From: Polychytrium aggregatum
Lineage: Eukaryota; Chytridiomycota; Chytridiomycetes; Polychytriales
Assembly (NCBI RefSeq): GCF_025602895.1
Contig: NW_026516229.1
Span: 1 to 64,000 of the forward strand
DNA length: 64,000 bases
Reading direction: 5' to 3'
The notes beneath the pieces were generated by a model. The model worked only from the letters and a program-made list of their open reading frames with translations, had not been told where the DNA came from and made no database searches. The position numbers and the translations under genes are program-made. Below, in pieces: positions 21,436 through 32,348 of this stretch. Position 1 is the stretch's first letter; every line of letters starts with the position of its first letter.

Positions 21436-23526
21436 ATGGATGCTCCTCGCCATGAACCGCTTTTGGCCATTCTTCTGGCGCCAGACCTGCCTGATTCCAA
21501 GCTCGCCACTCGCAGTTCTTCCAGTATCCTCCGCGATCCCACCTTCTTCGCCGATGCCATTGATGGAGCAAACCTCGTAGCCTCGCCCTCCAGTGGCTTG
21601 CCGCCCGACATCGCGACCCTCGCCGCTCTGGATCCAGCATTCGAGTCCTATCTCGACCGCCTGACGGACTTATCGCTCTCCAGTCTCCAGGCCGAGCCAG
21701 ATCTGCTTCAGCAGGAATCCGCCAACATCGAGGCGCAGCTCGCGCAGCTTGCCTTCTCCGAGTATGCATCGTTCATCCAAGCCCACTCGTGCACGGGCTC
21801 GATCATGGAGACCTTCGAGTCCATGGAGACCAGCCTCGATCGCCTCGAGCAGAGCCTGCCTGCAGTCGAGGCTGCCGCCACCCTGTTCGCCGACGCCTCC
21901 GCCAAACTCTTGGACGACAAACAGCAGCTCTCCTTCATTCTCAGCCAGCACGCCAAGATCGAGGATCTGCTCGAGATTCCGCAGCTTATGGACACCTTCA
22001 TCAAGAGCGGCTACTACGAAGAAGCGATGGAGCTGTCGTCCTTTGTCCACCGCCTCGTTCTGCGATATCCTGGCATCCGTCTGCTGAAGCAAATCTCGAC
22101 GCAGGTCCTTGCCCTGACAAAGACGATGCTCGCCCAGCTCGTCCAGCTCCTGCGCGGGAACGTCAAGCTGCCGCTCTGCATCCGGGTCATCGGGTATCTG
22201 CGGAGCCTCAAGGCCTTTTCCGAGTCCGAGCTCCGGCTGGTCTTTCTGCAGCAGCGAGACCACTATCTGAAGAAGCAGCTCGCCCAGCTCAAGCCTGAGG
22301 ATGGTGCCCGCTGGACGTCGGCCGAGTATCTGAAACGCTACGTCGACACTTCGAGAGAATCCTTCTTCGACATCATCACCCAGTACAAGGCCATCTTTTC
22401 CGACTCGTCCAGCTCCATCTCGGCCTCCCAGGCACTCTCGCCAACCTCAACGTCAGCGTCGGCATCGGCGGCGCTGGACCTAGCCCTTGAACCGCCTCGC
22501 GCTGCCAGCTCGGTCTTTGACACCGAAGGCACCAACTCGACTGCGAGCGTGCTGGCTTCCTACGTCACAGCGACCGTCGGCGACTTTTTGGACACCCTGG
22601 AAAGCCATCTGCCCAACGTCACCGACGCCTCCGTGCTGGGCTCGCTCCTGACCCAGACAATGTACTATGGCATGTCGCTGGGCCGTGTCGGCATCGACTT
22701 TCGCGAGCTCCTCGTTGCTCCATTCGAGGCCGCCATCCACAGCAACGTCCGTCGGACCATCCAGGGCGGTCTGCAGACCTTTGTCGACCACATCAACGCA
22801 CACGGAGTTCTGCAGCTCAAGACGGGCGTGGCTCTGAGCTATGATGAGCGCCGATCGAGCTCGACGGCTGGGCCCGATGCAGTTCCGCAGGGAGGACTCG
22901 TCACTGGATACTCGGCCTCAGGCACCACCGCTCGATACGGCCTGGATGCGCCCGAGTTTGGTCGCTCCAGCAACCACCAGATCTATTCACCGCCCCAGGC
23001 GCTGATGGCCTATCCAACCCTTGCTGCCCTGCTGAACACATACTTCACAGCCTTCAATCAGCTGAGGGTCACCGCCGCTATCTCGCTGATCCCGGCACTC
23101 TCGAGCACCATCGAATCGACCCTGGTCAAGCTCACCGAGTCTATCCAGCGCAAGGCCAAAGAGACCCTGTCGAAATGGAGCACCGACGACAAGGCCAAGT
23201 TCGCGGACCTCTGCGATGTCCTCTGCCAGGTGTTTGTGCCCTGTGTCGTCGATGCCTTCGAGAACGGCGTCTACGGCTCCGTTTTGATGCCCGGAACAGG
23301 TCTCATTGCCCCGACCAGAGACACCGCCGCCGCGACCGAGGGTCCAGCTCCGGAGACGTCCGATCCAGCAGCGGCACCAGAGCGAAGCAGCGTCTCGAGT
23401 AAATCAGGCACCGGCATCAAGCAGCGGACCAGTGTTCGGGGCCCGTTCGTGCATATCGAAAGCGTCTATGAGCCGCTTGCCCAGCTCCGGAACGGTGCCC
23501 AAGAGGACACAGGCGTTGCGCACTAG
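21436..23526 (+). CDS. COG8: Conserved oligomeric Golgi complex subunit 8 (Cog8/Dor1)
   Basis: A single exon encodes 696 residues. Cog8 belongs to lobe B of the COG tether, which guides retrograde vesicles within the Golgi. The Dor1 domain is clear: LLQQESANIEAQLAQLAF followed by the IMETFESMETSLDRLEQ heptads, and EILEIPQLMDT-like EDLLEIPQLMDTFIKSGYYE at about residues 180-200. LCIRVIGYLRSL at about 250 and SFFDIITQYKAIFSD at about 310 match conserved blocks of animal Cog8. A later block (YYGMSLGRVGIDFRELL) is also typical. The ATG at 21436 has an ACC context and starts the first conserved region. The upstream open frame is ignored because it is repeat-derived. The C-terminal 70 residues are Pro/Ala/Thr-rich and poorly conserved. 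Confidence 0.93.
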   Translation: MDAPRHEPLLAILLAPDLPDSKLATRSSSSILRDPTFFADAIDGANLVASPSSGLPPDIATLAALDPAFESYLDRLTDLSLSSLQAEPDLLQQESANIEAQLAQLAFSEYASFIQAHSCTGSIMETFESMETSLDRLEQSLPAVEAAATLFADASAKLLDDKQQLSFILSQHAKIEDLLEIPQLMDTFIKSGYYEEAMELSSFVHRLVLRYPGIRLLKQISTQVLALTKTMLAQLVQLLRGNVKLPLCIRVIGYLRSLKAFSESELRLVFLQQRDHYLKKQLAQLKPEDGARWTSAEYLKRYVDTSRESFFDIITQYKAIFSDSSSSISASQALSPTSTSASASAALDLALEPPRAASSVFDTEGTNSTASVLASYVTATVGDFLDTLESHLPNVTDASVLGSLLTQTMYYGMSLGRVGIDFRELLVAPFEAAIHSNVRRTIQGGLQTFVDHINAHGVLQLKTGVALSYDERRSSSTAGPDAVPQGGLVTGYSASGTTARYGLDAPEFGRSSNHQIYSPPQALMAYPTLAALLNTYFTAFNQLRVTAAISLIPALSSTIESTLVKLTESIQRKAKETLSKWSTDDKAKFADLCDVLCQVFVPCVVDAFENGVYGSVLMPGTGLIAPTRDTAAATEGPAPETSDPAAAPERSSVSSKSGTGIKQRTSVRGPFVHIESVYEPLAQLRNGAQEDTGVAH

Positions 23527-24282
23527 AGTTGCACCCAAGCCGGCAGTGGAAGATGAGCTGGACTGGACTGGACTGGCTTGTGATCAAGCAGTCAGGTATG
23601 AGGCACGGGACTGCGATACGGACATTGAGATACACGAGGCGCGCGAGCAATGTACTGTGGCTGGTCTGACCAATAGTGTTAATCTGGTGAATCTGGTTGA
23701 TTTGGTTGATTCCGTGGCGCATGGTTCTGGGCGGTGTTGCATGGGAGCACTGCAGACGCTTTCGACAGCTCGCATCTTTGGCCCCTCGGTCCCGCCTTGA
23801 CTGCTAACCATCCCATATACCCCCGTCGCCTCAAGCACCACTACAGCAGGTACAACAGTGTCATTCACGCCACCAGCAACACGTCATCAACCGCACGACA
23901 CCACCGCCATGGCAGCAACGTGGTTGCAACGATACAACTCCTAGACTCGCACACAAAGACCCGACCCGACCCGACCGCTTAGAAATACATCACCTTGCCA
24001 TCGATTGTATTGATTTATGGAGAGTGACAAAGGATAGCGATAGAGGACTGACCACCGCCCGCAAGCGAGCCTACAGAGCCCAGCGGCGCATATTCCCTCG
24101 CCGAGCTATCGACATGCTCCTGGGTACATGCGCATGCGGCAGAGCAGAGAAGAGTCATTGCACTTGACACGAGACGTGAACAGCGTGCGGATCGGGAGCG
24201 AGGATGGGTGGATGGATAGCCGGACGGATGGAGGTAGGGAGGGGGGGAAACGCCGCCGAGAAAGGTTGGACGGAACTTTCAC
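23527..24282. other. Convergent spacer between COG8 and STOML2
   Basis: About 0.75 kb expected to hold two facing 3' UTRs. A short TGGACTGGACTGG repeat lies near 23560 and GGTTGATT units near 23695. No gene is recognised. Confidence 0.5.
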
Positions 24283-26454
24283 TCAGTCCCGCGATCTGGA
24301 GTCGAGCTGGTTTTTGCTCTGGATGTTCTTGACGTTGCCAAAGATGGCCATCATCTGCGCAACCATGCCGGCAGCATCGCCCACGTTGCTCGGCACGATC
24401 ACGGTGTTGCCCTCCTTGGCGAGCCTGCCAAAGCTGTCGATGTACTTTTCGGCAACCGTGAGGGCAATGGCATCCTGGCCGTTCTGGCCGTTGTTCTGGA
24501 TCGCCTTGGAAATCACGTCGAGCGACTGGGCTGCGGCTGTGGCCTTCAGCATGATGCTTTCGGCCTCACCTGCGGGGTTCAAACATGGTCTTGTCAGATC
24601 AACGGCCTGGACATGGCTTTTGTCGTCGATGGCTGCGTCAAGGATAGCCTCTGGAGGCTGCAGCGCAAGTCGACTCACCCGCCGCGTCATTGATTTGTCT
24701 GGCCTTGTTGGCCTCAGACTCGAGGATGACGGACTGTTTCTGACCCTCGGCAATGTTGATAGTGGCTTGCCTGGAACAGTCGTTCAATCAGGACCCTCCG
24801 CCAATACTCGGGCGGCGCTGTAGCATATATACTCGATAATTGCGATGCATCGCCAAGCGAGTGGAACCGCTGTCCCGCTCTGTGCTTACCTAGATCCCTC
24901 AGACTCCAGAATCTCGGCTCGCTTGCGGCGCTCGGCGCTGACCTGCTGGTGCATTGCTGCGACCACGTTCTCGGGAGGGTGAATGTCTTTGATCTCGTAT
25001 CGCAGACACTGGATACCCCAGTCTGCAGCAGCGATGTTGATTGAGTGGACGATGGCGGCGTTCAAGTGCGTTCGTTCAGCCAGGGTTCGGTCGAGAGTGA
25101 TCTGGCCGATCTCGGCTCGCTGCACCGCACAATGATACGAGCGGCAGTAGGATGCGATGGCATGATCACCGATAGGCATCAGATTGCTGGTGGTGAGCGA
25201 TAGTGGATGAAGTACTGCCTACAAGCGCACGTCGGCATCCGAAGAACGGAAGTACGGATGCAGACATCATCGAGCCACATTGGAGCGTCTACGGACGCTG
25301 CGACCCAACGGCGGTTGTCCGTGGCAATATCCAATCCACAGAGCGATACGTACCATCGTTGTCTGGGCAAGCTGAGTGATGGCAAACTCCGAGTCCTCGA
25401 CACCGTAGGACGCCTAGAGATGCGCCCAAGAAGTGCATTCGTGTGAGAAGGAAGCAAGTTGAAGCAACAGGCGTGGGCCCCGATCTTTCCGCCGGCTTAC
25501 AGCATGTCGATGCTTACTTTATACGGATCGATGATCTTGTAGTAGAGCACACCGTCGAGCTGAAGGGTTACATTGTCTAGCGGGGTCGGAATCGAAGGCC
25601 GTTGCGGCAACAGTGCGTCGTTAGTCCAGAGGAGTGTCGCGAGCCAGAGGGGCGCTGCCAATTCAAACGCATCGTTCGTTCCAAAGAGATTCATCGTGGA
25701 CACTGCGGCCGAGCATCGCCGAGATTCTGATCGTCATTCGCTCGAGCCGCACGGTGATGACGCGTGAATGGCCAAATGCCGATGCATTTGGGACTGGCTG
25801 GCTGGCTGGCTGGAGCAAAGCGGTCGACCCAGGGATGTCCTCCGTCACTCAAAGATGACGGCTATCCCAAGATGCAGTGTATCGAACCTTGGGTGATGGC
25901 GCTCTGGGTGGGAATCTCCACAGCAACCTCCTTAAGGGTCTTGACGTAGCGGATCGAGTCGAGGAACGGGACGAGGATGGCCAGGCCAGGCTCGAGGATC
26001 CGATGGAACTTGCCCATGCGCTCGACGATCCAGGCCTGCTGCTGGGGCACAAACTTGATGATCTGCAGCGCCGCAGCCACGAAGCGACGGAGACAGGTGC
26101 ATTCGCGTCCACCGGGGACTCGTTCAGTCGCAGGAGCGAAAGCGCCGCATGCATATGGAGAGCAGAGGAGGACACGAGCATAGAACAGACGGGGACCCGT
26201 GCTGGCCGAGCTGGCCGAGCAAGCCGACACTCCATTACCGTATTGAGGGGGAGGGCGTTCTTCTTGTTGAAATCCAGCCCTTCAAAGGACGAAATCGACC
26301 GTTTCTGGACGGCACATGGCCAGACCCTGTCGATGGGCCTCTGGAGACCGAAGCGGGATGTGCTGAGAACGGCCCTGGAGACGGGCTGGACGATGCCCGG
26401 GCGACCGACGAGCCGGGACGCGAGGGCAGAGTTGCGTGCTAGCAGAGACGACAT
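24283..26454 (-). CDS. STOML2: Stomatin-like protein 2, mitochondrial SPFH/band 7 scaffold
   Basis: Seven exons encode 372 residues: 26454-26239, 26062-25888, 25576-25518, 25413-25354, 25119-24890, 24770-24679 and 24569-24283. Phases close throughout. SLP-2 scaffolds cardiolipin-rich inner-membrane domains and supports prohibitin and respiratory complexes. Exon 1 encodes an Arg/Ser-rich mitochondrial presequence. The SPFH core starts with FVPQQQAWIVERMGKFHRIL. It continues through NVTLQLDGVLYYKIIDPYK, SYGVEDSEFAITQLAQTTM, and RYEIKDIHPP before the coiled-coil EAERRKRA-like segment. The end keeps the family's SNVGDAAGMVAQMMAIFGN. An alternative start at 26577 would add 41 codons. The gene diverges from mS26 over 572 bases. 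Confidence 0.92.
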
Positions 26455-27025
26455 GGGCGCTGGATTGAGTGACGAGAGCCAGAGACGATGCCGGAGCAGA
26501 GCGATGGCCGGCTTGATGGACAGCACCCTTGCTGGCAGGCCGATGGGCAGAAAAACGCAGCCAGAGGGCGCCGCCATGCGCAGCCGGGCTCATGTCTGGC
26601 GGTTGTGCTGCTGCCAGGGGTTGTGCTGTTGTCGCAGGCGATCGCCGCTGACACCGGCATTGGCATCGACATCAGCACCGACACGGATACATGCGTCGAC
26701 ATCGGTGTCTTCTGTCGTCCTGCTCTGCTGATGTCGATGCCGATGTCGATGTCGATGTCGATCTTGCTGTTGCTGTCGATCTTGCTGTCACGCCGCCCGC
26801 TGGCTCGAGCCCGGATCGAACCGCCCTGTTCATCGCCAAAACCCACCAACGAAAAAAATTTTCGCTGCGATTTCCTGATCACCCACGCCCCCCGAACAAC
26901 CAGGTTCATCGCCGCCCCCAGCCCACAGCGCCCGCCCGTCCGCCAGCCCAAGCTACCGCCGCGGCCCATCCGAGTCTCCCCGCATCCGCCAGCATCGCTC
27001 GTCCAGGACCCGCCACATCCACACC
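26455..27025. promoter_or_regulatory. Divergent promoter region shared by STOML2 and mS26
   Basis: The two start codons face away from each other across 571 bases. A GATGTC hexamer repeat lies at about 26729-26764. No TATA box was obvious. A shared promoter for two mitochondrial proteins is inference from layout. Confidence 0.5.
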
Positions 27026-27847
27026 ATGTCTGCACGCTCGGCATCGGCATTCGCCGCGATCGCAGGACCGTGCGTTCTGCCGCGATCGGCCATGATCCGC
27101 TCGTTCTCGTCGTCGCTCCCCAGGCTCGCGGACCCGGCCTCGCTGCGGATCGTCCACCCGAGGACGCAGTTCAAAGAGCAGATGAAGAAGCTCCGGCTGC
27201 AGTATCACCAGGAGTATCTGGCGCGCAAGAATAAGGAAGAAGAGCAGAAGAAGCTGAAAGCCGCAAAGGAGCTGGAGCGCCAGCTCGAGATCCAGGAGGA
27301 CATTGTCAAGTTCAAACAGGAGCGCTCTCTCGAGATCGAAAAGTACACCAACACCCGGACCGCCGTCGACGAGGTCCTGTCCAAGACCCCGGCCAAGGCC
27401 AGCACCAGTACGAGTGACATTGACCACGACAAGCTCGACAGCCAGTGGGCCGAGTTCATTACCAAGCGTCGCCAGAAGCGTTTCGAAAACCATCTGGCTC
27501 TGCACAACCACAACAAGGAGCGCCGCCTGGAGGAGCTCCTGTATCTCTACTACGCCTCGGCTGACTTTGTCTCGTACTCGAACCTGGACGCCAAGATTGA
27601 TGCCTGCTTCGACCGCGGCCTCTCCATCGGCAAGCTCGAGGTCCTCAACCCGACCCGATACGAAGACTTTGTCAGCGGGCTGGCCAAGTCCCGCCAGACC
27701 GAGCTGCTCGACATCCTCAGCGGCAAGATCAACGGCAAGCCCGGTGTTGACGAAATCAAGAGCCAGGTTCTGGACTCGGCCCCGGCCAACAACAACCTGA
27801 TCTCCAACCGACGAATGAAGGCCATCCGGGAAACAGAGGAGAACTAG
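27026..27847 (+). CDS. PET123: Mitochondrial small-subunit ribosomal protein mS26 (Pet123-like)
   Basis: A single exon gives 273 residues. The N-terminal 35 residues are Ser/Arg/Ala-rich with no acidic residue until about 36, a typical mitochondrial presequence. Next is a basic helix (RTQFKEQMKKLRLQYHQEYL) and a long charged coiled coil to about residue 110. A C-terminal block follows (YYASADFVSYSNLDAKIDAC) that aligns in pattern with the F-x-T-x-x-N-L-x-x-x-I-x-x-A-L end of mS26. Overall length and helix layout fit fungal Pet123, a small-subunit protein needed for mitochondrial translation. The family is poorly conserved, so the name is a judgement from pattern and presequence. The gene shares an upstream region with STOML2. 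Confidence 0.62.
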   Translation: MSARSASAFAAIAGPCVLPRSAMIRSFSSSLPRLADPASLRIVHPRTQFKEQMKKLRLQYHQEYLARKNKEEEQKKLKAAKELERQLEIQEDIVKFKQERSLEIEKYTNTRTAVDEVLSKTPAKASTSTSDIDHDKLDSQWAEFITKRRQKRFENHLALHNHNKERRLEELLYLYYASADFVSYSNLDAKIDACFDRGLSIGKLEVLNPTRYEDFVSGLAKSRQTELLDILSGKINGKPGVDEIKSQVLDSAPANNNLISNRRMKAIRETEEN

Positions 27848-28295
27848 CGGATCGCTGGATCCGCATGGCCTGTATTGCCAAGATGTCGCCGGCCATGCCC
27901 TCGCCCTCTCCCCTCCCTTCCTACATCCCTGCATATGTACTCTTTCCATTCGCCGATTATTCATTCGCCCCTCTCTCGCTGCACCTCGGTAGAGCCGGGA
28001 CCGATGTTGACATGCATTCAACCTGGATCGCACCCACCCCAGCCCGGCATGGATGAGCCCGGGAACGCAATACGACACTTGATCTGTATGAGCTGGCCAT
28101 GCATGGCGGAATACAGCTACTGCTGATGTACATCGGCCAGGCGTGCTCCGTCGGTGTATTTCAGATGAGCGGATACATCGGCTTTGATGCCAATCGGCGA
28201 CCCCACAAGCTGCAAGGGTACCCGCTGCTGCTTGGCGATGGTCGGAAGCTGTGCCAATTTGGTCATTTTGGAAGTGCTACGACTGCCGAGGGCGA
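27848..28295. other. Convergent spacer between mS26 and LRRC23
   Basis: About 450 bases between facing stop codons, with no recognisable exon. Confidence 0.5.
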
Positions 28296-30228
28296 TCAAT
28301 GATCCTCCTCGGCGGCATCTTCGTGTACATCCTCGGCGTCCTTCCGGGCTTTCTCGAGCTGCAGATGGTACTGTGGTCGATTGGTTGATCGATCAGGAAG
28401 CGCAAATGGGATTGTAGCAGTGTCAATCGCATGTCAAGGCGGCTGCCGCACCACCGCGGGACCGGGCGACCGGCATGGACGATTACCTGTTCTGCCTCCT
28501 CGCGCTCGTCCTCAGTGACGGGATCTTTGTCCAGGCGCTCGAGCTTCTTGAGGCGCATGATAATCTCCAGGCGGTAGTTGGGCAGCTCAGTAATAGGGTT
28601 TTCTGGGATGGGCAGGGTCGACAAGCAGGGGACGGAAGGTCAGGGAGCACGGTCAGAGTGCTGATGGCCGTGGCTGTTGCTGCTTGCTGTACTCTGGACA
28701 GAGCCGACGATACGCACCGACCAAGCTCAGCGACTTGAGATTTGGAAGGACCGCGAGGTGGTCGATTTGGTCAAAAGAACTAATGCGATTGCCTCTGAAG
28801 TGCTCACAGCGTCCCCACACACAGACAAGAGGCAACAATCATGTAAATGGGATGTGTCTGGCTTGATACCCACAGCCGGGCTGTGATGCTTGTGCTTCAG
28901 TAGCCGAGAAAGAGCACGCGGCAGTCGTGGACTCACCGGAGATTGAGATACGAGAGTGACTTGAGATTCTCGTTGATTCCGTCGAGAGTCTCGATAAAGT
29001 TCTCGCGCAGATGCAGCAAAATGAGATTGGGCTTGTCGTCCAGATCGACGAGGTGCCTGATCTGGTTCTGTGCCTGTCGGACACACCAGATACACCGAAC
29101 GCACCAGACACACCGGACACATCGAAACAGCGCTGGACGTCAGTGCCAAACGCGCAACGAGCAGCGACGGGTCCAGACCCCATCAACACCCGGACGACGA
29201 CGCACATACCAAGTACATCCGCTGGACCTTGGGTGCTCGGATTCCAGAGGTATGGGTCAGCTTGTTGAGACGGGCTTCGAGGTGAACAAGCTCGCTGAAC
29301 TCTTCGAGGTTCAGAACCGTAAGCTGGTTCTCTGTTGAGCATTGCCCGCGGTTGGCGATGGTTGGGCAGTGCATTGTCAGCAGCCCGTCTGCATTGTTGA
29401 TACACTGCCGGCGACGAGATCCAAGGCGACACGAGTCTTACCCGAGATATTCAGCCATCCCAGCATCGGCCAGGATACCACATCGATGCGCTCGATGGAG
29501 TTTTTGGCAAAGTTGGCCTGCTGGAGGTACTTTCTCTTGTCGATCGCTGCCGGGATGACGCGGAGGCTGTTGCTGTGCAGATCCAGCGAGAGAAGATACT
29601 CGAGCGACGACAGAGCGTCGATGTCGGAGATGCGGTTGTCGGACATATCCTAGCCACCGGGTCGATGGCCAGCAGCAGCAGCGACAGAGCCGGCACGCAT
29701 ACGGAGTTACTTCTCTGCTGGTTGGGAGTTGCAAACAACCCAGACCAACCCCGGCAGCACGCCCAGCCACGAGGTGTACCCATCGCGAAGCCGCTCTTCC
29801 ACTCATCTGGCTCGCGGGAGCCCTTCCTCCCGCGTCTCGCATACCAGATAGCGCAGATGCGGGTAGTTTTCGAGAATGTCGAGATTTGTGATGTCCTTGT
29901 TGTGGATCTCCAGACGCGTGTATGCATGGTTGAGGCCGTTGCCGGTCCTGGCCAGCAGACTGAGGTTCTGCCCAACGAGCTCGGCCGTCAGCGCTCCTGG
30001 CGCCGCCGACTTTGGCACGACGGACGACGCCTCCATGAACGCATTTCTCATGGCCGAGTAATCTCGGGCCTTGTCCTCGTCGCCAGGGGGAATGTCCGTG
30101 GCCTCGCCCTCGGGCAAGTTGGAGGATTCGGCAGGTGCATCGCTCGTGGGGGCGTCTGCCGCGAGCAGAGCGTCATCTTGAGGAACCTGCTGCTCGTCCA
30201 CGGGTGCGTCGGGGTCGTTGTCGGCCAT
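28296..30228 (-). CDS. LRRC23: Leucine-rich repeat protein LRRC23, flagellar radial-spoke component
   Basis: Seven exons encode 372 residues: 30228-29845, 29649-29442, 29331-29210, 29073-28937, 28794-28718, 28602-28487 and 28370-28296. LRRC23 is a component of radial spoke 3 of motile flagella. After an acidic, low-complexity N-terminus comes the family block LSLLARTGNGLNHAYTRLEI, then DITNLDILENYPHLRYL. Eight or so LRRs follow, including NRISDIDALSSLEYLLSLDL, VQRMYLAQNQI and LILLHLRENFIETLDGI. The cap ENPITELPNYRLEIIMRLKK with LERLDKD matches the LRRC23 C-terminal cap. Exon 7 has two in-frame acceptors (before TAC at 28370 or before CTC nine codons... four codons later at 28358); the longer form is given. 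Its presence indicates that the organism makes flagellated zoospores. Confidence 0.9.
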
Positions 30229-30563
30229 TGTAGTTGATGGGTGGGCGGCGGAGTGACGAGGCGATGAGGCGACGAGGCGATGGAGTGCTGGGGTGCTCAG
30301 CGACAGAATCAAGCCAGACATCGAGGAAGCCCACACAGGCGACCGACCCGACCCGGCCCGAGTCTGGCCGCCAACCCGGCTCACAGGCCTGGGAATGCTC
30401 AAGCGATGCAGAATCAGCATGGTGGCTGCACATGTCCACCTATGGAGTGCCTGGGAATCGCACACAGCCATGGTGCGGGATTGAGGCCCACGCAAAGCCC
30501 TCAGCCGTGTTCAAGTGCCTCCATGTCCCATGCCGTCTCTGTTGCGCTACAGCCGCCCCGCAA
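30229..30563. promoter_or_regulatory. Spacer between NSRP1 stop and LRRC23 start
   Basis: 335 bases that must hold the LRRC23 promoter and the NSRP1 3' UTR. A GGCGATGAGGCGACGAGGCG run lies near 30258-30280. No canonical TATA box was seen. Confidence 0.45.
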
Positions 30564-32130
30564 TTACTCGCTGTCGCCGCTATCGTCGCTCTTTTTCGAG
30601 GCCTGCTTCCGGCGGGCCAGGTATCGTGCGCGAGCGTCCGAGACAGTCTCCTCGGTCGCCTTGCGGGCCAGCTTCTCGCGGATCTCCACACGCTCCTGTT
30701 CCTTGCGCTTCTTCTCTTCCGCCTCCATCTCCTCCTTTTGCTTCTGCAGGAGCTCACGCGATCGAGCGGCCTGTTCGCGAGCAACTCGGCGCCGCTCCTC
30801 CTCCTGCTTGCGTATCTTGAGTTCTTCCTGTCGCTTTTGTTCGGCCTCGAGCCGGGCCTCGATTGCCTGCTGCCTTTCGTCCTCGATGGCCTTGAGCTTC
30901 TTTTTCGAGACATTGAGACCGGCAAACAGCAGATCACGCTTATCGACGACTTCGTCCGAGTCATTGATAGCCACGCCAGCTGCAGCTGCAAGCTTGAGTC
31001 GTTCGTTGCGTTCGACATCGCCATTGCTTTCGTCCTCGATTTTGGACGCTGCGGAATCTGGCTGGCCCGTGGCTGGCTGTACTGCTTTCGCAGAGTCGGA
31101 CGGCATCACCGCTGCCCGAGCGGTCTGGTGGAGCATATGTCGGTAGAATTCCGCCATGTCCTCTTGTGTCGCCGGCTTGTTTTCGGCCTCTGGAGTCCAC
31201 CGCCAAGGCCCACTCAATCGTCAGCGTTCCGTGCGGTGGAACCAATGGCTGCCCACGGGGCTATCTTCTCCTGCTACCAGTTCCATCCATCCAGCCCCAC
31301 TAGTCGCACGTAGACTGCTCGATGGATGTCTCATCAACAATGGCGATATGCCGCCTCACCTTCGCGCTTCCGTTCCTCTTCCTCGAGCCGCCGCAGCTCT
31401 TCCTGCTTCTGCTTGTATGCGCCAGTGACAAACTTTTCCTTGTCCTGGAACTCTTCGCCCTCGGCCTCGCGCTCCTTTTGGACTTTGCGCTCCTCGGCTT
31501 GTTCGCGGTCGAGCTTGCGTTGAGCGGCCGCCTTGAAGAATGCCTCCATATATATGGGCTGCAAGTCGTTTGCGTTCGGCAGGGAGTGGGTGTCGATGAA
31601 CAGATACAGGAGCATGTCAGCATTCGCGAGTGCATGGGCGAGTGGGCCGAGGCAACGAGACAGCGGGCGTCTGTGACTGCGATCTGCACCTTCTTGCTGT
31701 TGCCACGACTCTCGATCTTCTTGCGATCCCGCTCTTGCTTGATCTGATCGTATACTGTGTCATAGTCAAAGACCGTTGCATCGAGCTCGATCGCCTTCCT
31801 CTGGGCCTCCTCGGCAATCTTTTCCTGCTGCTTGTAGACGGCCCTCAGCTCCTTATTGACAGTCTTGGCGGCGCTCTGGGATATGGACGCAGCGTCCCGG
31901 AGAGACTTTGGTGCCGACGACAGCTCGGTGATGGCAACGTCGCCCTCTTCTTCGTCATCATCATCATCATCGTTTTTGAAGGCCGCGTTGGTCTTGATGT
32001 TGCGCTTGAGCGAGATCGGCGCAAACGACGAGCCCGATGGCTTCGCCACAGACGAGCGAGCGGCGGCGCCCTGGCCAAACGGCGTCTTTTTTCTCAGATT
32101 CAGGCCGTATCCGAGGTTGCTCTGCGACAT
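30564..32130 (-). CDS. NSRP1: Nuclear speckle splicing regulatory protein 1 homologue (NSRP1/CCDC55 domain)
   Basis: Three exons, 32130-31690, 31558-31360 and 31189-30564, encode 421 residues. The protein starts like the family with a short YGLNLRKKTPFG motif (human YGLILPKKT). An acidic Asp run from a CAT/GAT trinucleotide repeat follows. Then come the core blocks ATVFDYDTVYDQIKQERDRK, YMEAFFKAAAQRKLDREQAE, EGEEFQDKEKFVTGAYKQK and DMAEFYRHMLHQTA. The basic C-terminus keeps EETVSDARARYLARRK. Most of residues 270-400 is Glu/Lys/Arg coiled coil. In animals this protein controls alternative splicing. Here a splicing role is by homology. It diverges from METTL22 over 218 bases. Confidence 0.9.
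31953..31974 (-). repeat. Asp-encoding trinucleotide repeat in NSRP1
   Basis: CAT units on the plus strand read as GAT on the coding strand and give a run of Asp residues in the acidic segment. Confidence 0.85.
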
Positions 32131-32348
32131 GGTTCGCGGCGATGGTGTATTCTGGCCAGGGCGATGCCGGCGACAGCGACGACGAGACGAGATGGGCGAG
32201 GCATGTGGCACGTGGTCTGTGCTGCGCCACATTGTGTTACGGCGGCCCTCACGGCTCCCTGGACCAGCTCTTGCTCCGGTGCAGTTCGGATCGACGCTGA
32301 TCGACGCTGATCGACCCGATCGATACCAAAGGGCATCCGGCCCCGGCA
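32131..32348. promoter_or_regulatory. Divergent promoter between NSRP1 and METTL22
   Basis: Only 218 bases separate the two start codons. A GATCGACGCT direct repeat lies at about 32287-32315, next to METTL22. Confidence 0.5.

Noticed and set aside
24570-24678. Continuous minus-strand ORF through STOML2 intron 6
   Set aside because: The intron happens to be open in another frame. Splicing at GTGAGT and the CAG acceptor restores the conserved sequence DAAGEAESI.
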